Below are positions 7,839-15,633 of a stretch of 28,297 nucleotides of DNA, piece by piece; position 1 is the first letter of the stretch, and each line of letters opens with the position of its first letter. A program made the translations under genes and the position numbers. The notes below the pieces were generated by a model that did no database searches, was not told the DNA's origin, and saw nothing but the letters and a program-made list of their open reading frames with translations. The DNA lies in the NCBI GenBank assembly GCA_024277835.1, contig JAJRUK010000233.1, positions 1 through 28,297 of the forward strand. The letters are read 5' to 3'. Source of the stretch: Planctomycetota bacterium (lineage in GTDB: Bacteria; Planctomycetota; Phycisphaerae; UBA1845).

Positions 7839-8902
7839 CGTGATCGTCGCTTCATCCGCGCGTCCGTCGCAAAGGGTAGCCCCTGCGTTCGGCGCTTCGC
7901 CAAGATGTCGAGTATCGCACGTGCCAGGGATACTTGCACGCGCGGGTCGGTGGATTTATGTAAGGTCGCCACCAACTTCGCAAGGGAATCCGACCGACCG
8001 ATCGCGCCAAGCGCCGCCGCACCCAACTGTCGGGCACGGAGAATCTGACTCGCTTTGGGGTCATCCCGATCACGGATTCTTCTTATGTGTGATTGGATCG
8101 CCTTCATCGCGATGTCGAAACCGTCGTCAATTCCAATCAAACCGAGACCGCGAGCGGCTGCGAGTTGCGTTTCAAGATGGGCACCGTTGATGAGCTTGTA
8201 ACGAAAGGTATCGACGAATTTACGATCGCGCGTCGCGGCGAGCGCCTGAATCGCAAACGTCTCATCAGCACCTACGCCCGAATTCGCCTGAAAGGTCAAC
8301 TCTCGTCTCGCGTCCCCGTTTCCGAGGCGCGCCAACGCTTCCAGCGCGTGCATTCGGACGCCTGCATCTTCATCGAGAACCGCCCGCGCGAGGATTGGGA
8401 TACTTCCCGGTTCCTCCAGCATCCCAAGGACCATGGCTGCGTTTCGCCGAACGCCCGCATCTTTCGATTCGAGCAGGTGCGTCGCTATTTTTCCCGTCAT
8501 CGAAGTATCGCCCAGCCGATGTCGAGCAAAGTAAGAACCCAAGCGGACGTTCGCATCCGGATCATCCGACAGTCGTCCAATCGCCCTGACCGAGACGGCG
8601 TCGCGACTTTTCCCGAGCGCAATGCACGCCGCAAATCGCACAGCCGGGTGCTCATCCAACAGCGCCGATCGCAACCACGGCAGTTTCGTTTCACCGGGGA
8701 TCGATTCCATCGCCTCGATCGCCCCGACACGAACAGCCGGGTTTTCGCGATACGTCAGACCAGCGCGAATCGCATTTGTCGCCAGCTCGCGATAGTCCGC
8801 GAAGTCCGCAGCAGTCACGCCGCGCGGTTGCGTGCTGACACAACCGGGAAGGCAGGCGGCCATCGCCAACACAAGAAAACGAGTCCGATTCTTTTCGTTC
8901 AT
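7835..8902 (-). CDS. HEAT-repeat lipoprotein in the wall-synthesis operon
   Basis: A 355-residue predicted lipoprotein. The ATG at 8902 has GGAGGAG about 10 nt upstream and gives a type II signal peptide with lipobox LPGC (C21). The open frame continues upstream into lnt but without a plausible start. The mature part (about 60-345) is made of HEAT/PBS-type helical repeats, for example HPAVRFAACIALGK, DPDANVRLGSYFA, DAGVRRNAAMVLGM, DAGVRMHALEALARLG and DPRVQVSLARAILDI. Such repeats usually act as protein-binding scaffolds; I see no catalytic motif. It starts 8 nt after the lnt stop, and its own stop overlaps mreD as ATGA. A role linking lipoprotein sorting or envelope assembly to the elongasome is inferred from that position only. 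The C-terminus is basic (DARMKRRSR). Confidence 0.85.
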   Translation of the reverse strand: MNEKNRTRFLVLAMAACLPGCVSTQPRGVTAADFADYRELATNAIRAGLTYRENPAVRVGAIEAMESIPGETKLPWLRSALLDEHPAVRFAACIALGKSRDAVSVRAIGRLSDDPDANVRLGSYFARHRLGDTSMTGKIATHLLESKDAGVRRNAAMVLGMLEEPGSIPILARAVLDEDAGVRMHALEALARLGNGDARRELTFQANSGVGADETFAIQALAATRDRKFVDTFRYKLINGAHLETQLAAARGLGLIGIDDGFDIAMKAIQSHIRRIRDRDDPKASQILRARQLGAAALGAIGRSDSLAKLVATLHKSTDPRVQVSLARAILDILAKRRTQGLPFATDARMKRRSR

Positions 8903-8910
8903 GCGATCGT

Positions 8911-10662
8911 CTACTCCTCCGCCCGACCCAGCGCACGGATTGTCCAGTAGTCCAGGTAAAGTACAACCCACAGAAGCGCACACGTCCACCCGAACCAGTC
9001 TCCAAGCCTCGTATAGAGTGTAAATCGAGAATCCGTGAGCACCTCGCCGACCGCGACCCCGCATGCGTTGGGCCAGCCGTTGGTCGGGTCTGCCTCCACG
9101 CGGTCGTGAATGCGCCCGTCCGGGTCGATGATCGCGCTGATTCCCGTATTCACCGATCGAGCAATCCCCACACGATTCTCCACCGCCCGAAACGCACAAA
9201 TCGCCAGGTGCTGTGGCTGCTGCAATCCCCGACCGAACCAGCCATCGTTGCTGATGTTGATCAGAAAGTCGGCTTTCTTGTTCGTGCTTCCCGCGCCGAC
9301 GAACTCGCGGGCGACGTAGGGCATGACATCTTCATAACAGATGGGTGCCCCGAAATGATAGGTCCGGCCCCTCTCGCCGTGTGTCGTCATTTCGAGCGTG
9401 CGAAAGCTCTCGCCGGGGAAGATCGAGTATTCGTAGTCACCGTTGGGGCCGCTAAAGGGCATCAGGCTGTTCAGCCAAAAATACAGGAACCGCAGCCGCC
9501 CAAAGCGAAAAGGCACCGTCTCGCCAAAGTAGACGGTGTGGACTTTGTCGTATCGCGTTGGTTCGCCGCCTTCGGGCGAAAAGAGAAATGCCGAGTTGTA
9601 CCGCCGTTCTGTGGCGCGCATGTCGTACTCATCTGCGAAGGAAGACGCTGCCCCGGCGAGCACGTATGCGCCGGTTTCTTTAGCATAGCGAGAGAATCTC
9701 TTGAAACTATCCCGCCAGATCGAACGAAACCCGCGTGCTTCTTCATTGAGGTACATGATCCACGGCGTTTCGGGTAAGACGACCAAGTCGGGTTTGGACT
9801 TCGCCGCTTCATCGAGCATGGCGTAGTAGATGCGGCGTTTTTCAGCGTCTGTGGTCTCTTCGTTCGTGACGGTCATCAAAAAATCGCCCTGCACCACCGC
9901 GACTTTCGGACCCGGCTTGAATGTGTCATCGCCGAGTTGCATCTGCCCGTAAACAAGCGTCCCGCCAAGCGTCACCAGTGCGAAACCGACACCCCATCTT
10001 GCTCGCCTCGTGTAGGGTAACGAGGGAACGCTGGATTTCGGATCGCAGTCGGGCTTGAGTTTCGCAAAAATCAAATCCGCGATCGCGCCGTTAATGGCTG
10101 CGATGACGAACGAAACGCCGTACGCCCCGACAAGGTCCGCCGTTTGAATCAGCGGCAGCACTTTGTAAACGCTGTGCGAAAGATAGAACCACGGAAACCC
10201 CGAAATCACAATCGCCCGAAGCATCTCCGCCCCGGTCCAAACAATCGCGACCGCCACCGCAAGCGGCAGACCTCGCCGACGCACCGCATGGCGAATCGGA
10301 CACGCCATCAGCGGAAAATAGGCAGCCAGGTACGCCGAAAGCGCGACATACCCAGCCCCAGTCGAGTGATACATCCACCGCATGTTCAAAACAAAAAACG
10401 CAAAGCCAAACAGATAGCTCCAAAGATAAACACGCGGAGCAAGGCGAGAGCAACCAACAAATAGCAGCCAGGGAACAAGGCAGACGAACGCCAGAGGCCA
10501 AGCGCCGATCGGTTCAAAGATCAAACTTTGTAGCAGAAGCGTCGCCGCGGAAAGGAGAAACAGCGTGCGATGTCGCGTGAAGACCGTTGCGGTATCCGCC
10601 GAAACCGACGGCACAGCCTCACGCGTCGCCGATTGTTTTTTCGCCGCCTTGCGTCTACTCAA
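8911..10662 (-). CDS. lnt: Apolipoprotein N-acyltransferase
   Basis: Adds the third acyl chain to the N-terminal cysteine of lipoproteins in the inner membrane. The 583-residue protein has an N-terminal domain of several membrane helices (about 33-240), a periplasmic nitrilase-type domain and a C-terminal helix (about 558-575). The nitrilase triad is visible: E298 (VVLPETPW), K373 (RYDKVHTVYFGETVPF) and C442 (GAPICYEDVMPY). The frame opens with TTG at 10662, with AGGA about 12 nt upstream; no in-frame ATG precedes the first helices, so TTG is the best start, though not certain. moeA ends 50 nt upstream. The gene downstream encodes a lipoprotein, a natural substrate, and several further lipoprotein genes lie in the window. 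Confidence 0.93.
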   Translation of the reverse strand: MSRRKAAKKQSATREAVPSVSADTATVFTRHRTLFLLSAATLLLQSLIFEPIGAWPLAFVCLVPWLLFVGCSRLAPRVYLWSYLFGFAFFVLNMRWMYHSTGAGYVALSAYLAAYFPLMACPIRHAVRRRGLPLAVAVAIVWTGAEMLRAIVISGFPWFYLSHSVYKVLPLIQTADLVGAYGVSFVIAAINGAIADLIFAKLKPDCDPKSSVPSLPYTRRARWGVGFALVTLGGTLVYGQMQLGDDTFKPGPKVAVVQGDFLMTVTNEETTDAEKRRIYYAMLDEAAKSKPDLVVLPETPWIMYLNEEARGFRSIWRDSFKRFSRYAKETGAYVLAGAASSFADEYDMRATERRYNSAFLFSPEGGEPTRYDKVHTVYFGETVPFRFGRLRFLYFWLNSLMPFSGPNGDYEYSIFPGESFRTLEMTTHGERGRTYHFGAPICYEDVMPYVAREFVGAGSTNKKADFLINISNDGWFGRGLQQPQHLAICAFRAVENRVGIARSVNTGISAIIDPDGRIHDRVEADPTNGWPNACGVAVGEVLTDSRFTLYTRLGDWFGWTCALLWVVLYLDYWTIRALGRAEE

Positions 10663-10712
10663 CGTTAATCGTTCCTGGGTCGTTCATCCCTGAGTCGTTG
10701 GTCCTTGTCGTC

Positions 10713-11924
10713 TTACGATCGCTGCCCGAATAGCAGCACGTCAACCCGGTCGCCATCCACCGCACTCGGAGAATCCGCGGCGCGCGTCGCAAACCCGTCC
10801 GCACCCGCCATCCCAACCGGATCACCCGATCCGCCCCAAGATAACGGTTTCGCAACGATCGCACCATCATCATCGACCCGAACCGAGACCGGGAAATAGC
10901 TCCGCCGATTCGTGGTGGCTGCAAGTTCGCCGTCGAGAATTGCCTTGATCGGTGGGGGAATGTGACTTCGACCGCAAAGTCCAGAAAGGGCGGGTTTGAC
11001 GAGTACTTCAAAACCGACGAAAGCGCTGACCGGATTCCCCGGTAGCGCGAAAACGAGTGTTCCGCGATCGGTCGTTCCGAAGATGGTGGGGCGACCCGGT
11101 TTGATCGACATCTTGCGAACGTGAAACGAGACGCCGCACTGCTCAAGCACCTCGGGAACAAAGTCGAATGCCCCCATCGAGATACCGCCGGTAATGCAAA
11201 AAACGTCGTACCCAAGCCCTTCTTCGATTTTCGCCCGAAGCGCGTCGCGATCGTCACCGACAGTTCCCAGCGAAACGGGATCGGCGTGCGATGTGCGAAT
11301 CAGGTCGGCGAGTGCGTGTTGGTTTGAATTACGGATCTGCGCCCCAACGGGGGTCGCAGCAACGTCTACAAGCTCATCCCCTGTTGCCAAATGAGCAACC
11401 CGCGGGCGGCGATACACGTTCAACTCCGCCGCCCCAGCGGTCGCAGCCACCGCAACCTCGCTCGCGGTGATCAACGTCTCTGCTTTCAGCGCAACGTCGC
11501 CAGCACGCGCATGGGCGCCGCGTTGGGTGATAAATTTCCCCAAGGGCACCGACTCCGTTATGCGGACCGATCGCCCGCCATCAACAGACTCGGTAATCTC
11601 AACCCGCGCGACGGCGTCTGCGCCGGGCGGGATAGCTGCCCCGGTGTTGATCTGCATCGCCTCGCCCACTCCGAGGCATTGCGTCGCCATCTGCCCCGCC
11701 GGAATCTGCCCGACAACACGCAGCGTAACAGGTGCCTCGCGGACATCGTCAGACCGCACCGCGAATCCGTCCATCACGGACCGGTCGAAAGGGGGGTAGT
11801 CGATGTCACACGCGACGGGTTCGGCGAGCGTGCGAAAGAGCGCGCACGAAATCCCCACGGCTTCGCTACCGAGGGGTTGGATTCGTGAAAGAACTTCCCG
11901 CTGCGCCGGTTCAACAGTCATCAT
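10713..11924 (-). CDS. moeA: Molybdopterin molybdenumtransferase MoeA
   Basis: A 403-residue cytoplasmic enzyme that inserts molybdate into adenylylated molybdopterin, the last common step of molybdenum cofactor synthesis. Family motifs run in order: PPFDRSVMDGFAVRSDD (44-60), GEAMQINTGAAIPPGADAV (87-105), TGDE (181-184), TGGISMGAFDFV (245-256), KPGRPTIFG (275-283) and LPGNPVSAF (294-302). Length is normal for the family. Two ATG codons stand in tandem at 11924 and 11921, with no clear ribosome binding site. It is the only molybdenum-cofactor gene seen, and sits between clpP and lnt with no obvious functional link. The spacing (83 nt to clpP, 50 nt to lnt) allows co-transcription. Confidence 0.95.
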   Translation of the reverse strand: MMTVEPAQREVLSRIQPLGSEAVGISCALFRTLAEPVACDIDYPPFDRSVMDGFAVRSDDVREAPVTLRVVGQIPAGQMATQCLGVGEAMQINTGAAIPPGADAVARVEITESVDGGRSVRITESVPLGKFITQRGAHARAGDVALKAETLITASEVAVAATAGAAELNVYRRPRVAHLATGDELVDVAATPVGAQIRNSNQHALADLIRTSHADPVSLGTVGDDRDALRAKIEEGLGYDVFCITGGISMGAFDFVPEVLEQCGVSFHVRKMSIKPGRPTIFGTTDRGTLVFALPGNPVSAFVGFEVLVKPALSGLCGRSHIPPPIKAILDGELAATTNRRSYFPVSVRVDDDGAIVAKPLSWGGSGDPVGMAGADGFATRAADSPSAVDGDRVDVLLFGQRS

Positions 11925-12007
11925 AACAACAACGGTTTACCCGTTTTTGCACGCGACGTCGATGGCGGCAGCCGTTCTCGTTGTGGGACAGTCGAACGAT
12001 TTGCCCG

Positions 12008-12619
12008 TTACTTGCCGGCCTTCATTCGCTCGAGGACTTCGTCGCCGAGGCCGTACTCGATCGTTTCCGAAGCATCGAGCCACTTGTTGCGATCGCAATC
12101 CTTCTCGACTTTCGCCATCGAAGCGCCAGACCGCGACGAGATGATTTCGTAGAGGGTCTTTCGCAGACGTACAATCTCCTCCGCCTCAATCGCCAGGTCA
12201 GTCGCAGGCCCTTGCATGACCCCACCGATCAATGGCTGATGTAGAAGCGTCCGGGCATTGGGCAGGATGAATCGTTTTCCCTTCGCACCGCCACAGAAAA
12301 TCACAGCGCCCATGCTCGCCGCCATCCCGACGTTGTACGTCGCGACATCGCACCGGAGATACTGCATTGTGTCGTAGATCGCCAGACCGGCGGAGACGGA
12401 TCCGCCCGGACTGTTGACGTAAAGGTGAATATCAGCGTCGGGGTCTTCGTTTGAAAGAAACAGAAGCTCCGCGACGATCAGGTTCGCGATTTCGTCATCG
12501 ACGCCGCCCGTGAGAAAGACAATGCGGTCCTTCAACAGGCGAGAGAAAATATCCATCTCTCGCTCGCCGCGACCCGTGCTCTCGATGACAAAAGGTACTC
12601 GTTGGTTGATGCTGCCCAT
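12008..12619 (-). CDS. clpP: ATP-dependent Clp protease proteolytic subunit, second copy
   Basis: A 203-residue serine protease subunit of the Clp complex, which degrades unfolded substrates fed by a Clp/Hsp100 ATPase. The catalytic triad is complete: S102 (GMAASMGA), H127 (LLHQPLIGG) and D174 (VEKDCDRN). The ring and handle motifs (FLTGGVDDEIA, LYVNSPGGSVSAGLAIYDTM) are intact. Start ATG 12619 has an AAGGAAGGA run about 12 nt upstream, overlapping a 12-nt palindrome at 12636-12647. It lies 95 nt after the other clpP gene, so the two are probably co-transcribed and may form a mixed ring. No clpX or clpA gene is in the window. Confidence 0.96.
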   Translation of the reverse strand: MGSINQRVPFVIESTGRGEREMDIFSRLLKDRIVFLTGGVDDEIANLIVAELLFLSNEDPDADIHLYVNSPGGSVSAGLAIYDTMQYLRCDVATYNVGMAASMGAVIFCGGAKGKRFILPNARTLLHQPLIGGVMQGPATDLAIEAEEIVRLRKTLYEIISSRSGASMAKVEKDCDRNKWLDASETIEYGLGDEVLERMKAGK

Positions 12620-12714
12620 CTTATTCTTCGTCCTTCCTTCTAGAAGGTCAATGATCGATTCGGTGTAACGTCGCGTAGTCCGTCGGTGTTGGATTTCGTT
12701 AACAAAGACGCCCG

Positions 12715-13350
12715 CTACTTCTTTTTCTTCGGATCGTCTTCTTTCAACAGCTCATCGACAACGCCGTATTCAAGCGCTTCTTCCGCGGACAGATAACAAT
12801 CTCGCTCTGTATCCGCCTCGACCTGCTCAACAGGACGCCCCGTGCATTCGGCGATGATACCGTTCATCCTTGCCTTGTCGCGAAGCACTTCATCAGCCTG
12901 GATGCGGATGTCTTCCGCCTGTCCCGTGATACCGCCATAGGGCTGGTGCAACATGACCTTGGCGTTGGGGAGAATGAATCGCTTGCCAGCAGCGCCGGCC
13001 ATGAGGATGATCGCAGCCCCGCTGGCCGCCTGACCAATGCAGTACGTCGCCACGTTGGACCCGACGAACTTCATCGTGTCATAAATGGCGAGTGTCTGAT
13101 CTACCAAGCCGCCCGGCGAGTTGATGTAGAGGTTCACATCCTGATCGCGCCGAATCGACTGGAGGTACAAGAGCTGTTGAACGACGATGCTCGCCGTGTG
13201 TTCGCCGATGGGACCGGACAAGAAAATGATCCGGTTTTCCAGCAGCATATCCGTGAGAGACATCTCACGCGTCCGCTGGTAGGCGGGATACTGGTTGTAC
13301 GTGCCCGGTGGCTGATGAAACTCTGGTGGTTGATGAAATTCGTGCTGCAT
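12715..13350 (-). CDS. clpP: ATP-dependent Clp protease proteolytic subunit, first copy
   Basis: A 211-residue ClpP paralogue with a complete triad: S110 (GQAASGAA), H135 (MLHQPYGG) and D180 (VEADTERD). The residue after the nucleophile is Gly, where most ClpP proteins have Met. Start ATG 13350 is supported by AGGAAAGGAAG close upstream; the frame extends to a TTG at 13371 that has less support. The N-terminus carries a tandem hexapeptide, EFHQPP-EFHQPP, encoded by an 18-nt duplication (13306-13341), giving a longer, His/Pro-rich leader than usual. This may be a propeptide or axial-loop extension. The C-terminus ends in a lysine cluster (DDPKKKK). It follows tig, matching the common tig-clpP order. 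Confidence 0.95.
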   Translation of the reverse strand: MQHEFHQPPEFHQPPGTYNQYPAYQRTREMSLTDMLLENRIIFLSGPIGEHTASIVVQQLLYLQSIRRDQDVNLYINSPGGLVDQTLAIYDTMKFVGSNVATYCIGQAASGAAIILMAGAAGKRFILPNAKVMLHQPYGGITGQAEDIRIQADEVLRDKARMNGIIAECTGRPVEQVEADTERDCYLSAEEALEYGVVDELLKEDDPKKKK

Positions 13351-13457
13351 GCGATCTTCCTTTCCTCGCAACCCGCCCGCGATCGCCTAAGACAATCAGG
13401 CGGAGCGGAAAACCGTGAAAACTTCCCGAGGCCAACCGCGACGTCATCGCACAACAC

Positions 13458-13479
13458 GGTCGAGCAAACATGCTCGACC
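13458..13479 (-). other. Second perfect hairpin in the tig-clpP gap
   Basis: A 9-bp perfect inverted repeat (GGTCGAGCA / TGCTCGACC, plus-strand sense) with a 4-nt loop lies 108 nt before the clpP start. No T-run follows. It could be an RNA processing or stability element. The rest of the 302-nt gap (13351-13652) holds the clpP ribosome binding site and no gene that I can support. Confidence 0.4.
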
Positions 13480-13608
13480 CGTCGCGGACAACGGCCCCTG
13501 GTCGGGAAGCTCAAAAATACCAACGATGGCAGTCGATCCGTTTCGCCCGATCACACCGCGAGGGTTATCGGGCGTCGCTCTCCTGCCGCTTCCGTGCTTG
13601 TATCGTCG

Positions 13609-13641
13609 GCGAAAAAAGCGAGCTGGAACGGCTTTTTTCGC
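13609..13641 (-). terminator. Hairpin 12 nt after the tig stop, possible terminator or attenuator
   Basis: A perfect 11-bp inverted repeat, GCGAAAAAAGC and GCTTTTTTCGC, with an 11-nt loop, begins 12 nt downstream of the tig stop codon. The A-run/T-run form resembles an intrinsic terminator, but the G+C part of the stem is short and the T-run lies inside the 3' arm. It may reduce rather than stop read-through into clpP. The element is symmetric and would fold from either strand. Confidence 0.5.
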
Positions 13642-13652
13642 TCGGCAAATGA

Positions 13653-15269
13653 CTATGTGCTCTTCTTGGCTGCTTTCTTCTTCTTTTTCGCAGCGGGAGC
13701 CTTTGCGGTCTTCTTCTCAGCCGTCTTGGTGACCTTTTTCTTCGCAGCGCCGCCGGTCTTTTTGGCCGTCTTACCGGACGTTTTTTTCTTCTCTGGCGTT
13801 GCTTCGGTCACTTCGGCGTCTTCGACCAGTTTCGTCAGAACCTTCTCGTCGCGGATGCGCATGTAGAGGGTATTGAGTCCATCGCCCTGACTCAGCTCAT
13901 CGCGAACCCGGTCAAATCGTTTTCCGGCGCGGGCGGCGATCTGTGCGATCGCGCCGTTCATTTCCTCTTCGTTGACATCGACTTCGCGATCGTCCGCGAT
14001 TTTTTCGAGGACAAAGAACAGTTTCAAATCGCGCACGACCTGCTCGGCTGCGGAGGCTCGCATCTCGTCAACAGCTTTGGTGACCTCCGACGCGGGCATT
14101 CCTGATTGAAGCATCTCCATCATCCGGCGACTCACGGATCGCTCCGTTTGTCGCTGCGAGAGACCCGCGGGAATCTCGATTTTCGTGTTGTCGATCAGGT
14201 AGTCACCGATCTGATCGTGCATCTTTCGCGCGACGACCCGATCGACCTCCGCTTCCAGTCCAGACTTCATCGCCTCGCGAAGTTCCTTCTCGCTTTCCAT
14301 CCCGACAGACGACAGGAAGGCTTCGTCGATGTCAGGCAGTTTGAGTCGCTTGATTTCAAGAATCTTCAGGTCGAACTTCGCCGTCTTCCCGCGAAGGTCG
14401 GCGTCTTCGTGATCGTCCGGAACGGTTGCCTCGAAGACGAACTCGTCATTGATCTTCTTGCCAACAACCGCGTCGCCGAACCCTTCCAAGCGAACGCCCT
14501 TGACGTTGATGTCCCGGGCAGCCATGTCGAAGTTGTCGTCCTGAGCGATGGTGTCGCCATCGACCGTCATCTTCATCGCGGCGTAGAGCATGTCGTCCGC
14601 GACGATCTTGCCTTTTTCGACAGGTTCAAACGCGCCGCGCATCATGCGCATCTTTTTAAGCTCAGCCTCAACGTCATCTTCCGAAATCGAAACCGCTGGT
14701 TTTTCAAGTGGAATCTTTTCGAGTTTGGGAAGCTCGAACTCTGGTTTCAGTTCAAGCTCGCAAGCGAAGGTGAACGCCCCATCCTTAGGAAGCTGCACAT
14801 GCTCAAGCGCCGTCTCGAACCCGACGAGCTTGTCCACGTCTACCTGCTTGGCGACCTCGTCGTCGCCGATGCGCTCCTCGGTTGTGTTGATCCAAATCTG
14901 CGGGTCGCCGAGCGGCTTGAGGTCTTCCTTTTCGATTGCAGCCATGTAGCCACTGCCGAGCAGCTTGCCCTTCAGCTCATCTCCAACGTCGCTGCCGAAT
15001 CGCTTTTCGATCAGCTTCATCGGCGCATGGCCCTTGCGAAAACCGGGCACCTGGGCGTCGCGTTTTAGCTCGGCGAATTGATCGCCCATACGCTCGTCGA
15101 TCGTTTCGCGCGGAACGGTCACCGTGAGCTTCATACGAAGTCCGCCGAGGTCTTCCCGCTCGACGCTGATGGCTTCCTTCAGCGCAGCCATCTTCTTTTC
15201 GTCGTCGGACAGGTTCTCGTCGCCGGTTCCATCCTGTTCTTCTTGAACTGCCAGTTCCTCGTCGCTCAT
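13653..15269 (-). CDS. tig: Trigger factor with acidic N-terminal and Lys-rich C-terminal extensions
   Basis: A ribosome-associated chaperone and peptidyl-prolyl isomerase that meets nascent chains at the exit tunnel. Start ATG 15269 has AAGGAG about 10 nt upstream; the frame's earlier start at 15320 has none. The ribosome-docking signature GFRKGHAP is at 76-83, followed by the family stretch LIEKRFG. A middle region around 230-330 fits the FKBP-like domain, then the helical chaperone domain (about 335-485). At 538 residues it exceeds the usual 430-450. The excess is an acidic leader of about 38 residues and a tail (493-538) with 20 lysines in 46 residues, including KKKKKAAKK, resembling histone H1-like tails. 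clpP follows 302 nt later. Confidence 0.95.
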   Translation of the reverse strand: MSDEELAVQEEQDGTGDENLSDDEKKMAALKEAISVEREDLGGLRMKLTVTVPRETIDERMGDQFAELKRDAQVPGFRKGHAPMKLIEKRFGSDVGDELKGKLLGSGYMAAIEKEDLKPLGDPQIWINTTEERIGDDEVAKQVDVDKLVGFETALEHVQLPKDGAFTFACELELKPEFELPKLEKIPLEKPAVSISEDDVEAELKKMRMMRGAFEPVEKGKIVADDMLYAAMKMTVDGDTIAQDDNFDMAARDINVKGVRLEGFGDAVVGKKINDEFVFEATVPDDHEDADLRGKTAKFDLKILEIKRLKLPDIDEAFLSSVGMESEKELREAMKSGLEAEVDRVVARKMHDQIGDYLIDNTKIEIPAGLSQRQTERSVSRRMMEMLQSGMPASEVTKAVDEMRASAAEQVVRDLKLFFVLEKIADDREVDVNEEEMNGAIAQIAARAGKRFDRVRDELSQGDGLNTLYMRIRDEKVLTKLVEDAEVTEATPEKKKTSGKTAKKTGGAAKKKVTKTAEKKTAKAPAAKKKKKAAKKST

Positions 15270-15633
15270 CGAGCAAGCTCCTTCAAACCGTCTTGTCGCC
15301 CCGTCGCTCGTCCGCACCAAAGCGGAAACCGCGAAATCTCACAGGCGGCCAACATATCCACACAGTATCGTTATCGGCCCATTCGCGGGCAAACTGTCCG
15401 CAGAGGTCCGCGACCAGCGTACCCCATGTTCACGCAAGGGGCAACGTCAGAACCTCGACCGCCGACAATCTCCACCCACGCACGACCCCCGCGCCGTGTG
15501 CCATGGCCAAGCGAAGCGCCGCCATGCCGTTTCGCCTCTTCGCGCATCCGCCCGTTTCGTTTACGATCCACCCAGCGGGTAGGGGGCCTCGGCACCTCCT
15601 CCCAATCGACCCACATTGCAAGGAAAAACAGCC
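15270..15633. other. Divergent intergenic region between tig and fbaB
   Basis: A 364-nt region separating the divergent tig (-) and aldolase (+) genes. It must carry promoters for both. A candidate for tig is listed separately; I see no convincing one for the aldolase. No coding pattern, RNA gene or repeat is apparent. Confidence 0.6.
15364..15392 (-). promoter_or_regulatory. Candidate sigma-70-type promoter for tig
   Basis: On the minus strand, TTGCCC (15387-15392) and GATACT (15364-15369) are separated by 17 nt, each matching four of six consensus bases. This would give a 5' leader of about 85-90 nt before the tig ATG. Found by eye only; such matches also arise by chance. Confidence 0.35.

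Noticed and set aside
8093..8950. Plus-strand open frame of 285 codons opposite the HEAT lipoprotein gene
   Set aside because: The translation is Arg-rich and low in hydrophobic pattern, as expected of an antisense shadow in G+C-rich DNA; the minus-strand gene is well supported.
10663..10712. Two similar 13-15 nt stretches (AACGACTCAGG and AACGACCCAGG) in tandem before lnt
   Set aside because: Too short and imperfect to call a repeat element; the second simply contains the AGGA that may serve as the ribosome binding site.
12946..13866. Plus-strand open frame of 306 codons spanning clpP, the gap and the tig tail
   Set aside because: Its hydrophobic end (FFFFAAGAFAVFF) is only the reverse reading of the tig lysine tail. 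It crosses two real genes and a spacer.
14106..15068. Plus-strand open frame of 320 codons opposite tig
   Set aside because: It mirrors the codon structure of tig, which has clear motifs on the minus strand. The translation shows no domain, and no ribosome binding site was found.
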